This document shows positions 25,247 to 34,819 of a DNA stretch of 64,000 nt, piece by piece. The translations under genes were made by a program, and so were the position numbers. The notes under the pieces are model-generated. The model was not told where the DNA came from. It saw nothing but the letters and a program-made list of their open reading frames with translations, and searched no databases. The stretch comes from Bacillota bacterium (GTDB taxonomy: Bacteria; Bacillota; Clostridia; Christensenellales; CAG-138), in the NCBI GenBank assembly GCA_023390655.1, contig JAEWCL010000006.1:62001-126000 (forward strand). Direction: 5' to 3'. Every line of letters begins with the position of its first letter. Within the stretch, counting starts at the first letter, position 1.

Positions 25247-26488
25247 TTAGGAGGAGAGGGAAGCGAGCAGGGAAGCGCGGGTGACGATCCCAAGAAGCCT
25301 GCCTTCCTCGTCCGTAACGGCAATGGGGTATTTGGAGCTTGCCATCTGCGGGATCAGCTCGCTGATGTAGGCGTCCGCCTGCACCGAAAATACATCGGGA
25401 GAGAGCACGTCGGAAATCGCCAGTCCCTCCTTCTTTGCGCGCACCGCCTCATCGATGGAGAGGATACCTACAAGGCGCAGGCTGGAATCCACCGCATAAG
25501 CAGTGGATACGCCGTTTGTGCGCATTTCGCGTATGGCGTAAGTAAGGCCGTCCTTGGGGCGGACAAGGCAGGCGGGCGTATCCATGATATGCCGCGCGCA
25601 GAATACCCTTGTCTTATCCACACTGTCAATAAAGCTGCGCACATACTCATCGGCAGGGTTCTGGGACATGTTTTCCGGCGTGTCCACCTGCACCACCTTG
25701 CCGTCGCGCATGATGGCGACCGTATCCCCAAGCTTGAACGCTTCGTTGATGTCATGCGTAATGAAGATGACGGTCTTATTGAGCTTGCGCTGGATGGACA
25801 ACAGCTCAAACTGCATATCCTTGCGCACCAGCGGGTCAAGTGCCGAGAACGGCTCATCCATCAGCAGCACTTCCGGCTCGTTCGCAAGCGCCCGCGCAAG
25901 GCCGACGCGCTGCTTCATCCCGCCCGAAAGGCTGTCGATCGGCTGGCGGTCAAGCCCGTTGAGGCCGACCATTTCAATCATATGGTGCGCCTTCTCTTCG
26001 CGCTCCGCCCGGGGGACATTCTTGACCTCCAGGCCGTAGGCCACGTTGTCGATCACATTGCGGTGCGTCATCAGCCCAAAGTTCTGAAACACCATGGAAA
26101 TCTTATCGCGCCGGTAGTTCAAAAGCCCGCGCTTGTCAAGCTTGTCGATATCCGTGCCGTCAAATAAAATTTGTCCGGATGTGGGCCGGTGCAGTCGGTT
26201 GAAGCAGCGCACCAGCGTGGATTTGCCGGAGCCGGAAAGGCCGATGATCACAAAGACCTCGCCCCGCCGGATATTGAGGTTGACGTCCCAAAGCGCAACG
26301 GTCGCGCCCGTTTTCGCATAGACGTCCCCCTTATCCGCCCCTTCCTGCATCAGCTTTGCGGCTTCCGCCTTGTTTGCGCCATAGAGCTTTGTCACATGGC
26401 GCGTCGTGATGATAAACTCCTCTCGTGTATCTATGCTATGGCCGCTGTCCGGAAGGACAACGGCTGCGGATTCGGTTTTTGTTGTCAT
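25247..26488 (-). CDS. Glycine betaine/proline ABC transporter, ATP-binding subunit
   Basis: A 413-residue OpuAA/ProV-type ATPase. It has Walker A GLSGSGKST (about 83-91), the signature LSGGMKQRVGLARAL, Walker B VLLMDEPFSALD, the H-loop FITHD, and two C-terminal CBS domains (about 285-413), which in this family can sense ionic strength or cyclic dinucleotides. Energises uptake of compatible solutes. GGAGG lies before the ATG, and the permease gene ends 6 bases upstream, so the genes form one operon with the permease and binding protein. Confidence 0.94.
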   Translation of the reverse strand: MTTKTESAAVVLPDSGHSIDTREEFIITTRHVTKLYGANKAEAAKLMQEGADKGDVYAKTGATVALWDVNLNIRRGEVFVIIGLSGSGKSTLVRCFNRLHRPTSGQILFDGTDIDKLDKRGLLNYRRDKISMVFQNFGLMTHRNVIDNVAYGLEVKNVPRAEREEKAHHMIEMVGLNGLDRQPIDSLSGGMKQRVGLARALANEPEVLLMDEPFSALDPLVRKDMQFELLSIQRKLNKTVIFITHDINEAFKLGDTVAIMRDGKVVQVDTPENMSQNPADEYVRSFIDSVDKTRVFCARHIMDTPACLVRPKDGLTYAIREMRTNGVSTAYAVDSSLRLVGILSIDEAVRAKKEGLAISDVLSPDVFSVQADAYISELIPQMASSKYPIAVTDEEGRLLGIVTRASLLASLSS

Positions 26489-26493
26489 GGTTG

Positions 26494-27381
26494 CTACCTC
26501 CGTCTTTCTTGCTGCGCGGCGTTCGCCTTGGTAAGCGCGATGCCGCTTTGCGTCAGCCGGTCGATCACAATCGCCATGATGACAACAGAGGTACCCGCGA
26601 CAAGGCCCCTGCCGATTTCAAGCCGGTTGATGCCGATGAGAACTTCCATGCCAAGGCCGGTAGCACCAATCATGGAGCAGGTCACGACCATTGCCATCGC
26701 CATCATGATGGTCTGGTTGACGCCCGTCATAATGGTGGGCAGGGCCTGGGGAATCTGCGCCTTGAACAGTGTCTGCATACGCGTGGAGCCAAAGGCCTTT
26801 GCGGCCTCCACCACCTCGCGGTCCACCTGCCGGATGCCGTGGCTTGTCAGCCGGATGACCGGCACAATCGCATAAATCACGGTGGCGATCACAGCGGGCG
26901 CTTTGCCCAGGCCAAAGAACAATGCCGCGGGAATCAGGTATACGAACACCGGCATGGTCTGCATAGTATCGAGTATGGGGCGCACGATGTTGTTTGCCCG
27001 CTCGCTTCCGGAAAGCAGGATGCCGATGGGGAGGCCTAACAGCAGTGAGATGAGTACGGAAGCAATGATGATGGCGAGCGTTTCATTCATCATGCTCCAC
27101 AGGCCGAACATCCCGATAACAGACATCATGACGGCATACAGGATGCCGCTTTTGAGCTTCCCGGTGAGACGCCAGCCCGCAACGAAGACGAGCAGCAGCA
27201 GCAACCACCACGGAAGCAGGTTGAGCACCGACTGGATGGCGGCGATCATGCCGCTCAGCCCGCTTTTTATCCCAGAGAAGAACGCCCCGTGCCGCACGCT
27301 GAACTGCCGGATGGACTCGTCGATCGCTTTTAAATCAATGGGGAGTGAGAACGGAAATTTTGTAAAAAAGTCGCTATCCAT
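26494..27381 (-). CDS. Glycine betaine/proline ABC transporter, permease
   Basis: A 295-residue OpuAB/ProW-type permease. It begins with the family's FPFSLPIDLK segment, then has about six membrane helices and the BPD_transp_1 coupling loop EAAKAFGSTRMQTLFKAQIPQA in part. It forms the channel for betaine import with the ATPase encoded next. It lies 12 bases after the binding-protein gene. Confidence 0.93.
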   Translation of the reverse strand: MDSDFFTKFPFSLPIDLKAIDESIRQFSVRHGAFFSGIKSGLSGMIAAIQSVLNLLPWWLLLLLVFVAGWRLTGKLKSGILYAVMMSVIGMFGLWSMMNETLAIIIASVLISLLLGLPIGILLSGSERANNIVRPILDTMQTMPVFVYLIPAALFFGLGKAPAVIATVIYAIVPVIRLTSHGIRQVDREVVEAAKAFGSTRMQTLFKAQIPQALPTIMTGVNQTIMMAMAMVVTCSMIGATGLGMEVLIGINRLEIGRGLVAGTSVVIMAIVIDRLTQSGIALTKANAAQQERRR

Positions 27382-27393
27382 ACAGGTCCCCCT

Positions 27394-28377
27394 TTAGGCA
27401 ATTGCTTTGCGTACAAGGTCCGCCTGTTCGGGCGTAAGCCAGCTTGCAAGAAGCTCGTCATGCTGCCGCAGGAACCATTTTGCCGTTTCTTCCGTAGAGG
27501 CGCTGGTCTCCTGCATGTAGGCGAGCGCCTCGGAGGTCAGCGCGCTTGAGGTGCGGTAGTTTTCAAGGAATGCGCAGAATTCGGCGTTGCCCTTGAAAAA
27601 CGCGTTGCTTGTGCCGATGGTGACCTTTACGGAAGGGAACGCCGTTTCCCCCGCAAGGTAGGTATCCGGGTTATAAGGGGCATCATCAAGCAATACAAAA
27701 TCGTATTTGCCCAAAAGCCAGGTGGGCTCCCAATAATAGCCCGCAATTGCTTCCCCCTTGTCATACGCCGAAGTAAACGCCGCATCCATCGCTGCCTGGG
27801 AACCCGGGCGGAAATAGACGAAATTTTCATCCAGCCCATAATACTCATACTTGTTGAACATGATGGTATCCACCTCCCAGCCGGGGATTGCGCCGTACAG
27901 GCGTCCCTTGCCGGGTTGCTCGTCGTCCACAAATACGTCCTTATAGTTCTTTAAATCGGCAACGATCTTCAAATCCGGTGCCATGGGCGCAATGCCACGC
28001 GCCGCATCGCCTTCAATCACATATCTTGGCACATAGATGCCCTGGATGTTGTCGTCAAAATTGACGCCAAGCTCGGTCAGCTTTCCGGCTGCAAGGTCGG
28101 CGTCATAGGACTCGATATTGTCCGTCCATACTTCCATATGGACGTCCACTTCACCCTTAATTAGGCCTTCATGCAATATGGGCGTCGTCCCGGGGACCTC
28201 CGTCCAATCGCTATACCCAAACGCCGCCTTTGCAATGGTGCCGGCGACCGCGTTGTGGAAACGCCCGCTGTCCCAGCCTGCGTCCGCAAACCGGATGGTC
28301 TTTGTTGTCGAGGTGCATCCCATCACCATGACGGCGCACAAGACCAGAATAAAAGCGCCGATGAGAATCTTCTTCAT
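27394..28377 (-). CDS. Glycine betaine-binding lipoprotein
   Basis: A 327-residue OpuAC/ProX-type receptor. It has a lipobox VMGC (Cys21), then the family's IRFADAGWDSGRFHN start, the EVWTDN segment, and PGWEVDTIMFNKYEYYGLDE where aromatic residues of the betaine cage are expected. It binds substrate outside the membrane and gives it to the permease. First gene of the operon, with AAAGGAG before the ATG and a clear promoter upstream. Confidence 0.93.
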   Translation of the reverse strand: MKKILIGAFILVLCAVMVMGCTSTTKTIRFADAGWDSGRFHNAVAGTIAKAAFGYSDWTEVPGTTPILHEGLIKGEVDVHMEVWTDNIESYDADLAAGKLTELGVNFDDNIQGIYVPRYVIEGDAARGIAPMAPDLKIVADLKNYKDVFVDDEQPGKGRLYGAIPGWEVDTIMFNKYEYYGLDENFVYFRPGSQAAMDAAFTSAYDKGEAIAGYYWEPTWLLGKYDFVLLDDAPYNPDTYLAGETAFPSVKVTIGTSNAFFKGNAEFCAFLENYRTSSALTSEALAYMQETSASTEETAKWFLRQHDELLASWLTPEQADLVRKAIA

Positions 28378-28406
28378 ACGTCAATTCTCCTTTCGAAAAT
28401 ATAACA

Positions 28407-28445
28407 AACAACTCTATTATAAAATAAAGTTGTTACTTAAGTCAA
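28407..28445 (-). promoter_or_regulatory. Promoter of the betaine operon with an inverted repeat over the -10
   Basis: On the minus strand TTGACT (plus 28440-28445), 18-base spacer, TATAAT (28416-28421). The arms AACAACT (28407-28413) and AGTTGTT (28428-28434) form a perfect 7-bp inverted repeat around the -10 box. This is a natural place for a repressor, most simply BusR encoded next door; the assignment is inferred. Confidence 0.7.
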
Positions 28446-28577
28446 ACCGGCATCCCCACTTATTACAGTAATTTTGTGTAAAATAACACATAAAAAGTGC
28501 GAAAATGGCGAATGTCTAGCAAGAAAAGTACGGATATATAGGAGAAATCAGGGTATCCGGCAGAATGGGCGAGGATG

Positions 28578-28617
28578 CAAAAAATGCCCGCAGGTCAAGG
28601 CCTGCGGGCGTTTTTTT
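28578..28617. terminator. Terminator after busR
   Basis: GCCCGCAGG and CCTGCGGGC (28586-28609) form a strong hairpin with AAAAAA before and TTTTTTT after it, so it works on both strands. It separates busR from the betaine operon promoter. Confidence 0.85.
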
Positions 28618-28629
28618 ACTAGAAACCGG

Positions 28630-29262
28630 TCATTGTACGGGGTACAGGAACTCCTTGACGCGCTCCAGGCAGCACTCGTCCCCGATAAAGTAGATCACAT
28701 CCTCCGCCTGAAAGGAGCTGTACGGGCCGGGAGAGAGGATGAGCGTCTGCCCCCGCCTTATGGCGATGATGGTGGCGGAGGTGTTGTGCCAGAAGTTCAA
28801 ATCCGACGCCGTCTTTCCAAGATGCGGCGTTTCTCCGCTCACCACAAGCTCAAACGGAACAAACGGGTTGAGGGAATGGAACCGCTCAGTTTTATCGATC
28901 AGCGCGCCGATCTGCTCCTTGAGCGTTTCAAGCTCCTGGTGTTGTCGCTCCACGCTCTTGAAAAGGTCCCGGCGGAGTTCGCGCACCGTACCGGTATCCT
29001 GATACTGCCGGATAAAGCGCCGCGCGTTTTCCACGGAGGAGATGACAACGCCGCTGCCTTTTGTAGAATCGACAATCCGCATGTCCGAGAGCACGCAGAC
29101 GGCTCTGCGCGCCGTTTCCGCGGAAACACCGTACTGGCTCGCCAAACTTGAACGGGCGTAGATTTTTTCGCCCTGCTTGTAATGCCCGCTTGCGATTTTC
29201 GCCGCGATATCCGCGGCAATCTGCTGGTAACGCGGGCTTGTAACCTTTACATCCTTCTCCAT
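28630..29262 (-). CDS. busR: BusR-like GntR regulator with RCK_C domain
   Basis: A 210-residue regulator: GntR winged helix (about 8-75; the recognition region is SLASQYGVSAETARRAV), a coiled-coil linker (about 95-125) and a TrkA-C/RCK_C domain (about 130-208). This architecture and length are those of BusR, which in lactic acid bacteria binds c-di-AMP through RCK_C and represses the betaine importer busAB. The importer operon lies directly downstream on the same strand, which fits. The ATG lacks a strong ribosome site. c-di-AMP binding is inferred from the family. Confidence 0.85.
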   Translation of the reverse strand: MEKDVKVTSPRYQQIAADIAAKIASGHYKQGEKIYARSSLASQYGVSAETARRAVCVLSDMRIVDSTKGSGVVISSVENARRFIRQYQDTGTVRELRRDLFKSVERQHQELETLKEQIGALIDKTERFHSLNPFVPFELVVSGETPHLGKTASDLNFWHNTSATIIAIRRGQTLILSPGPYSSFQAEDVIYFIGDECCLERVKEFLYPVQ

Positions 29263-29289
29263 GGCGTCTCAACTTGGCTTTCTGTGGCG

Positions 29290-30669
<1,380 letters not shown>

Positions 30670-30877
30670 GGATGTTGCTTCCTCCATAGAACTGCATTTG
30701 TATTTTACGCGAAGGGGCGGCGGTACCGGCCGCATCCCCGCTCCATTGTCATTTAAAAGTATACCACAGCCATGTCCGGGTAGACAGGGGGCAACGCCAA
30801 AAGTAGGAAAACACGCGGCAAAAGTGGGGGTCTGTCCGCAGTATCCGGCGCATAGCATATATATGGAGGTGACGCGG

Positions 30878-31909
30878 ATGAAACCATATATGCCCATGCT
30901 GCTGCTGCGTACGCGCCATGCGTATGCCGCGGTGGAGCTTAACGGCAGGCTGATGGGGGAGGCCTCGCCCGAAGGCCATCTTGTGCTGCCTCTTTCCAAC
31001 GATACGGAATATTACATCGGCGTATATCCGCTGCAGGATACGGCGCGCAGCCTTTACCCGGTCGTGCGCAAGCTGCGCTTCGAAAAAGGCGCGCCGCTTC
31101 CCGTGCAGAGCGCGGATGTGGAGCTTTACGCCTGGCCGGACAGCATCTTTGAGGCCGTGCTTTCTCCGGGCGAGCTTCCGGTACAGCCCGCGGTTGTGTT
31201 CCCCTATACGGCGGATCAGATTTCCTTGCCGGATGGCTGTGTCGCAACGCTCTATTATGAAAACGGTCTGAAATTCGCCGTAGAGGACGGCATTCGCATT
31301 CTTTACGGCACAACGCTATTGGAAGGGCGCGCGGGCAGCGTGCGCCGCGGCGGCAACGGCAACCTGTATGTGGTGGCGGGTGAGGCGAATCTGCCCGATG
31401 GCGACCTCCCCGCGGGCTATGGCGGCATGCTGCTGATTCTGGATGAGGAGTACCGGGAGAAGCTGCGCATTTGTGGCGACGCCGTCGGCATGCAAAAAGA
31501 GCAGGCGGTAAGCTTTACGCGCCTTGGTACGCTGTTGCAGCACGAACGTAAGGAGATTTACCGGCTGGTGGACGGCGACTATCAGAAGGATGCGTCAAGC
31601 ATCGGCTTTTTTACGCACACGCCGACTGTACCCGCTGCGGGCAGGCAGCTCATCCGCGCGTTCTGTGAGGCTGTGATGCTCAAAACATGGGAAGAGGCGA
31701 TGGGCTATTTATCGGAAGGATTGCAGGAAGGGCTTTCACCCGATACCATGCAGCAGTTCTTCGGCGCGTTCACAGGGGTACGGCTGCCGTTTTCCCGGCA
31801 GGAAAAATCCATCGGCCTGACATATGAAAAAAGGGACGGCATTATTCCGGTGCGTATATTCTCGTTTGCGTTTGACGGGGATAAAATCGATAACATTACG
31901 GAGGATTGA
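30878..31909 (+). CDS. Uncharacterised protein, 343 residues
   Basis: I do not recognise this protein. It has no signal peptide or membrane helix, and is divergent from asnS. The N-terminal half has beta-rich short repeats (AYAAVELNGRLMGEASPEGH style strands, DTEYYIGVYPL, then a second copy-like VELYAWPDS), while the C-terminal part (from about 245) looks helical and ends in a small beta domain, perhaps a DUF4878/NTF2-like fold (CEAVMLKTWEEAMGYLS). ATG 30878 has GGAGGTGA ten bases upstream; the longer frame runs into asnS. Codon use is native. Confidence 0.75.
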   Translation: MKPYMPMLLLRTRHAYAAVELNGRLMGEASPEGHLVLPLSNDTEYYIGVYPLQDTARSLYPVVRKLRFEKGAPLPVQSADVELYAWPDSIFEAVLSPGELPVQPAVVFPYTADQISLPDGCVATLYYENGLKFAVEDGIRILYGTTLLEGRAGSVRRGGNGNLYVVAGEANLPDGDLPAGYGGMLLILDEEYREKLRICGDAVGMQKEQAVSFTRLGTLLQHERKEIYRLVDGDYQKDASSIGFFTHTPTVPAAGRQLIRAFCEAVMLKTWEEAMGYLSEGLQEGLSPDTMQQFFGAFTGVRLPFSRQEKSIGLTYEKRDGIIPVRIFSFAFDGDKIDNITED

Positions 31910-32094
31910 GCGCTCCGGCCTCTTTCGAGTGGGCCGCGTTTTACGAAAAATACAGCGCCGCCCGCTTCATGGACGGCACTTTTCGCGCGTGCCACTTTCT
32001 TTGTTGGTATAATTCTCACAAACGGTTCACACGCTTGACGATATATTGTGCGGGGAACGTGTTATACTAAAGAAAACGTGTGAGGAGGTTTTCC

Positions 32095-32796
32095 ATGTAT
32101 TTTCCGATCGGCATCGGCGGATATGACAGTACCATATTGCTGGTCTTGGGCGCGATGGTGCTGGCTTTTCTTGCGCAGGCGGGCGTACAGCGGACCTTCC
32201 GCAAATATGCCGAAGTGACGGCGAGCGTAAACAAGCCTGCCTTCCATATCGCGCAGGAGCTGCTGCGTAGAGAGGGCAGCCTTGTACGGGTGACGCCTGT
32301 CGGCGGGCAGCTGACAGACCATTACAATCCCAAGACGAATATCGTCGGCCTGAGCGAGACCGTTTATGATGAGCGCTCCGTCGCCGCAATCGCCGTTGCG
32401 GCGCATGAAATCGGCCATGTAATGCAGTATGAGCAGGGATATGTCCCTATCCGTGTGCGCAACGCGATCCTGCCGGTCGCGAACTTCGGCTCGCAGGCAG
32501 CACCTTGGATTGTGATCGCCGGGCTTTTATTCAGCAACTATAGGCTTGCGCTGCTGGGCGTGATTCTGTTTGGGGCCATGCTGCTCTTCCAGGTCGTAAC
32601 GCTGCCGGTGGAGTTTAACGCGTCGAGCCGCGCCATTGAAATGCTCTCTTCCGGCGGATACTTAAGCTATGAAGAGGTGCCGCAGGCCAAAAAGGTGCTG
32701 CGCGCCGCGGCGTTCACCTATGTGGTGGCGGCGCTTATGAGCCTTGCAAACTTCATCCGGCTGCTTTCTATTGCAAACCGCAGCCGCCGTCGTTAA
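32095..32796 (+). CDS. YugP-type zinc metallopeptidase, membrane-bound
   Basis: A 233-residue neutral zinc metallopeptidase of the Zn_peptidase_2 (YugP) family. A first helix (about 10-28) is followed by the zinc motif AAHEIGHVMQY (HEIGH near residue 104), then two central helices and PVEFNASSRA, where Glu is the expected third ligand, and a last helix. The role is unknown, perhaps membrane protein quality control. ATG 32095 has GAGGAGG upstream. An extended -10 sequence (TGTTATACT) near 32060-32068 may be its promoter. Confidence 0.9.
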   Translation: MYFPIGIGGYDSTILLVLGAMVLAFLAQAGVQRTFRKYAEVTASVNKPAFHIAQELLRREGSLVRVTPVGGQLTDHYNPKTNIVGLSETVYDERSVAAIAVAAHEIGHVMQYEQGYVPIRVRNAILPVANFGSQAAPWIVIAGLLFSNYRLALLGVILFGAMLLFQVVTLPVEFNASSRAIEMLSSGGYLSYEEVPQAKKVLRAAAFTYVVAALMSLANFIRLLSIANRSRRR

Positions 32797-32823
32797 CGGC
32801 TAAGCGTTCCTTGTCCGATCTTC

Positions 32824-32870
32824 CATGCCGCCGCGTCCGCTCCACGGCCCGTGACGGCATATTTTTTTTT
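32824..32870 (+). terminator. Terminator after the YugP-like gene
   Basis: ATGCCG (32825-32830) and CGGCAT (32855-32860) with an inner GC-rich loop, then a run of nine or more T. Confidence 0.7.
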
Positions 32871-32938
32871 GTAAATGCAGCATGTATGGGCTATAATGAT
32901 AGCATCAGAAATTTGCTGTATAGTAAGAGGTCGCAGCC

Positions 32939-33811
32939 ATGAGCCAGGAAAACGCCTATGTGCTCTTTACGGATACGGGTGCGGATATGCCATGGGGCAG
33001 TTTAAAGCAGCAGCAGATAGAGCTTGCGCATCTGCACTACAAAATGGACGATACCGCCTATACCTATGATCTTGGACGGGAAACGGATCTTTCCGCCTTC
33101 TATTTTGCCATGCGCAACGGCACAGAGGTCACCACCATACCGGTGCTGCCGGAGGCGTTTTCTACCCTGTGGGAACCGCACCTGATCGCGGGACGGGATA
33201 TCCTGATGCTTACCCTGTCCCGGGAGTTGAGCCGTACGTTTGTTGCGGCGCAGCATGCGCGCGAAGACCTTATTGCGCGCTACCCGCTCAGACGCATTGT
33301 CATTGTGGATACGCTCTGCTCGGCCATAGCGCAGGGGATGCTCACGTTTGAGGCCGCGTTCATGCGGCGCGAGGGCAGGAGTATCGACGAAGTCGCAAAA
33401 TGGGTGGTGGAAAACCGCCGCTATGTCAATGCGCTGCTGCTTCCGCAGGATACCCGGTGGCTGCGCGCGGGCGGTTTTTATGAGGGCGGCGCAATCGGCG
33501 AGCTGATGGGCCGCCGCGTGATTTTGCGTATGGACGGCAGCGGCTTGCTGGAGCCCGAAGCAAAAGCGCGCAATGAGGAAGAGGCCATAGCAACGCTCGT
33601 TGCGGGCGTGGAGCGGCTGGGCTATGCGCTCAATAAGCAGGTGGTGGGCGTCACGCATGCGGATGCGCCCGAGCTTGCGGAGCAGGTGAGCGGGCTTTTG
33701 CTCGAGGCGGGCTGCGCGGACGTCATGGTACTGCCCATAGGCCCTATATGCGGCGCTTACACCGGGCCGGGCGCTGTCGGCGTTGCGTTCTTTGGCAGCA
33801 GCAGGCAGTGA
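32939..33811 (+). CDS. DegV-family protein, diverged copy
   Basis: A 290-residue DegV fold protein. DegV proteins bind a fatty acid (FakB type) and hand it to a kinase. The start TDTGADMPW and the YDLGRETDLSAFY segment match the next gene, showing tandem duplication. Key DegV pieces have changed: SGTF is SRTF, and the RRGGR loop is RAGGFYEGG. It may bind another ligand or have lost binding. AGAGGTC lies before the ATG. It is probably co-transcribed with the second copy 41 bases downstream. Confidence 0.88.
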   Translation: MSQENAYVLFTDTGADMPWGSLKQQQIELAHLHYKMDDTAYTYDLGRETDLSAFYFAMRNGTEVTTIPVLPEAFSTLWEPHLIAGRDILMLTLSRELSRTFVAAQHAREDLIARYPLRRIVIVDTLCSAIAQGMLTFEAAFMRREGRSIDEVAKWVVENRRYVNALLLPQDTRWLRAGGFYEGGAIGELMGRRVILRMDGSGLLEPEAKARNEEEAIATLVAGVERLGYALNKQVVGVTHADAPELAEQVSGLLLEAGCADVMVLPIGPICGAYTGPGAVGVAFFGSSRQ

Positions 33812-33852
33812 CGCCGCAAAAACAACAACATATTGTAAGGGAGGTTCTGCCG

Positions 33853-34746
33853 ATGGATCAGAACTTTGTGATTACGACCGAATCCAATTCCGAGCTCCCG
33901 TTTGCATGGGAAGACCGTACCGGTGTGGGCGTACTGCGTATGCCGTACACGATCAACGGCGTGGAGCTGACGTATGATCTCGGGCGGGAGACCGACATCC
34001 CTGCGTTCTATCAGAAAATGCGAGACGGCGCAAGCGTGATTACCGCGCAGCGCAATCCAAACGAAATCATAGAATATTTTGAATCCTATTTACAGCAGGG
34101 CAAGGATATCCTGCATATCGCATTTTCTTCCGCACTTTCGGGCACATTTCATAATGAGATCATTGCAGCAAGAGAGCTTCTGGAAAAATATCCGGACAGG
34201 CGCATCGAGCTTGTGGATACGCTTGCAATTTCAGCGCCGCTGGCGCTGCTGGTGGAAGAAGCCACCCGCATGCGGGTGGCGGGCCGCACGCTCGACGAAA
34301 TCAAGGCGTGGGTGGAAGAGAACAAGCAGCGCGCCTGCGCGATCTTTACAGTTGACAATCTTGAATATCTCAGGCGCGGGGGCCGTGTGAGCGGCGCTGC
34401 CGCCTTCTTTGGCACGGTACTTGAAATCAAGCCCGTGTTGTATGAAAGCCCGGAAGGGCAGCTTGTACCGCTGGAAAAGATCAAGGGGCGCAAGCGCGCG
34501 CTTCGGTTCCTGGTGGAACGCTGCGCCGCCACCATTGACCGCCCGGAGGAGCAGGAGATCGTTGTCTGCCAGGCGGACTGTATGGACGAAGCGCTCGTAC
34601 TGCAGGAAATGCTTCGCCAGGCGGTTCCTGTAAAAGAGGTGCGCATCCATCCGGTCGGCCCTGTCATCGGCTGCCACTGCGGGCCGGGTACGCTTGCGGT
34701 GTGCTATTTTGGCAGGAGCCGTGCGGCGCTCAAGGAGAAAGAGTAA
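33853..34746 (+). CDS. DegV-family (FakB-like) fatty-acid-binding protein
   Basis: A 297-residue DegV protein with intact family motifs: TESNSELP start, FSSALSGTFHN (about 92-102), VDTLAIS, and YLRRGGRVSG (about 173-182), then HPVGPVIGCHCGPGT at the end. Members bind fatty acids and supply them to FakA; no fakA is in the window. ATG 33853 has AGGGAGG upstream; the longer frame overlaps the first degV gene. It is a tandem paralog of the preceding gene. Confidence 0.92.
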   Translation: MDQNFVITTESNSELPFAWEDRTGVGVLRMPYTINGVELTYDLGRETDIPAFYQKMRDGASVITAQRNPNEIIEYFESYLQQGKDILHIAFSSALSGTFHNEIIAARELLEKYPDRRIELVDTLAISAPLALLVEEATRMRVAGRTLDEIKAWVEENKQRACAIFTVDNLEYLRRGGRVSGAAAFFGTVLEIKPVLYESPEGQLVPLEKIKGRKRALRFLVERCAATIDRPEEQEIVVCQADCMDEALVLQEMLRQAVPVKEVRIHPVGPVIGCHCGPGTLAVCYFGRSRAALKEKE

Positions 34747-34819
34747 TCCTTTTAAAAGCTCTATCCTGTTTTAAGCAACCCATACCGATTATGCAAAAGA
34801 AAACCGAAGGAATTGTTGT

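Noticed and set aside
25205..26167. 320-codon + strand frame opposite the betaine ATPase
   Set aside because: The minus strand has the full set of ABC motifs; this frame has no recognised domain or site.
30670..30877. T-box before asnS
   Set aside because: No T-box sequence or specifier arrangement is seen; only an extended -10 near 30758 is weakly suggested.
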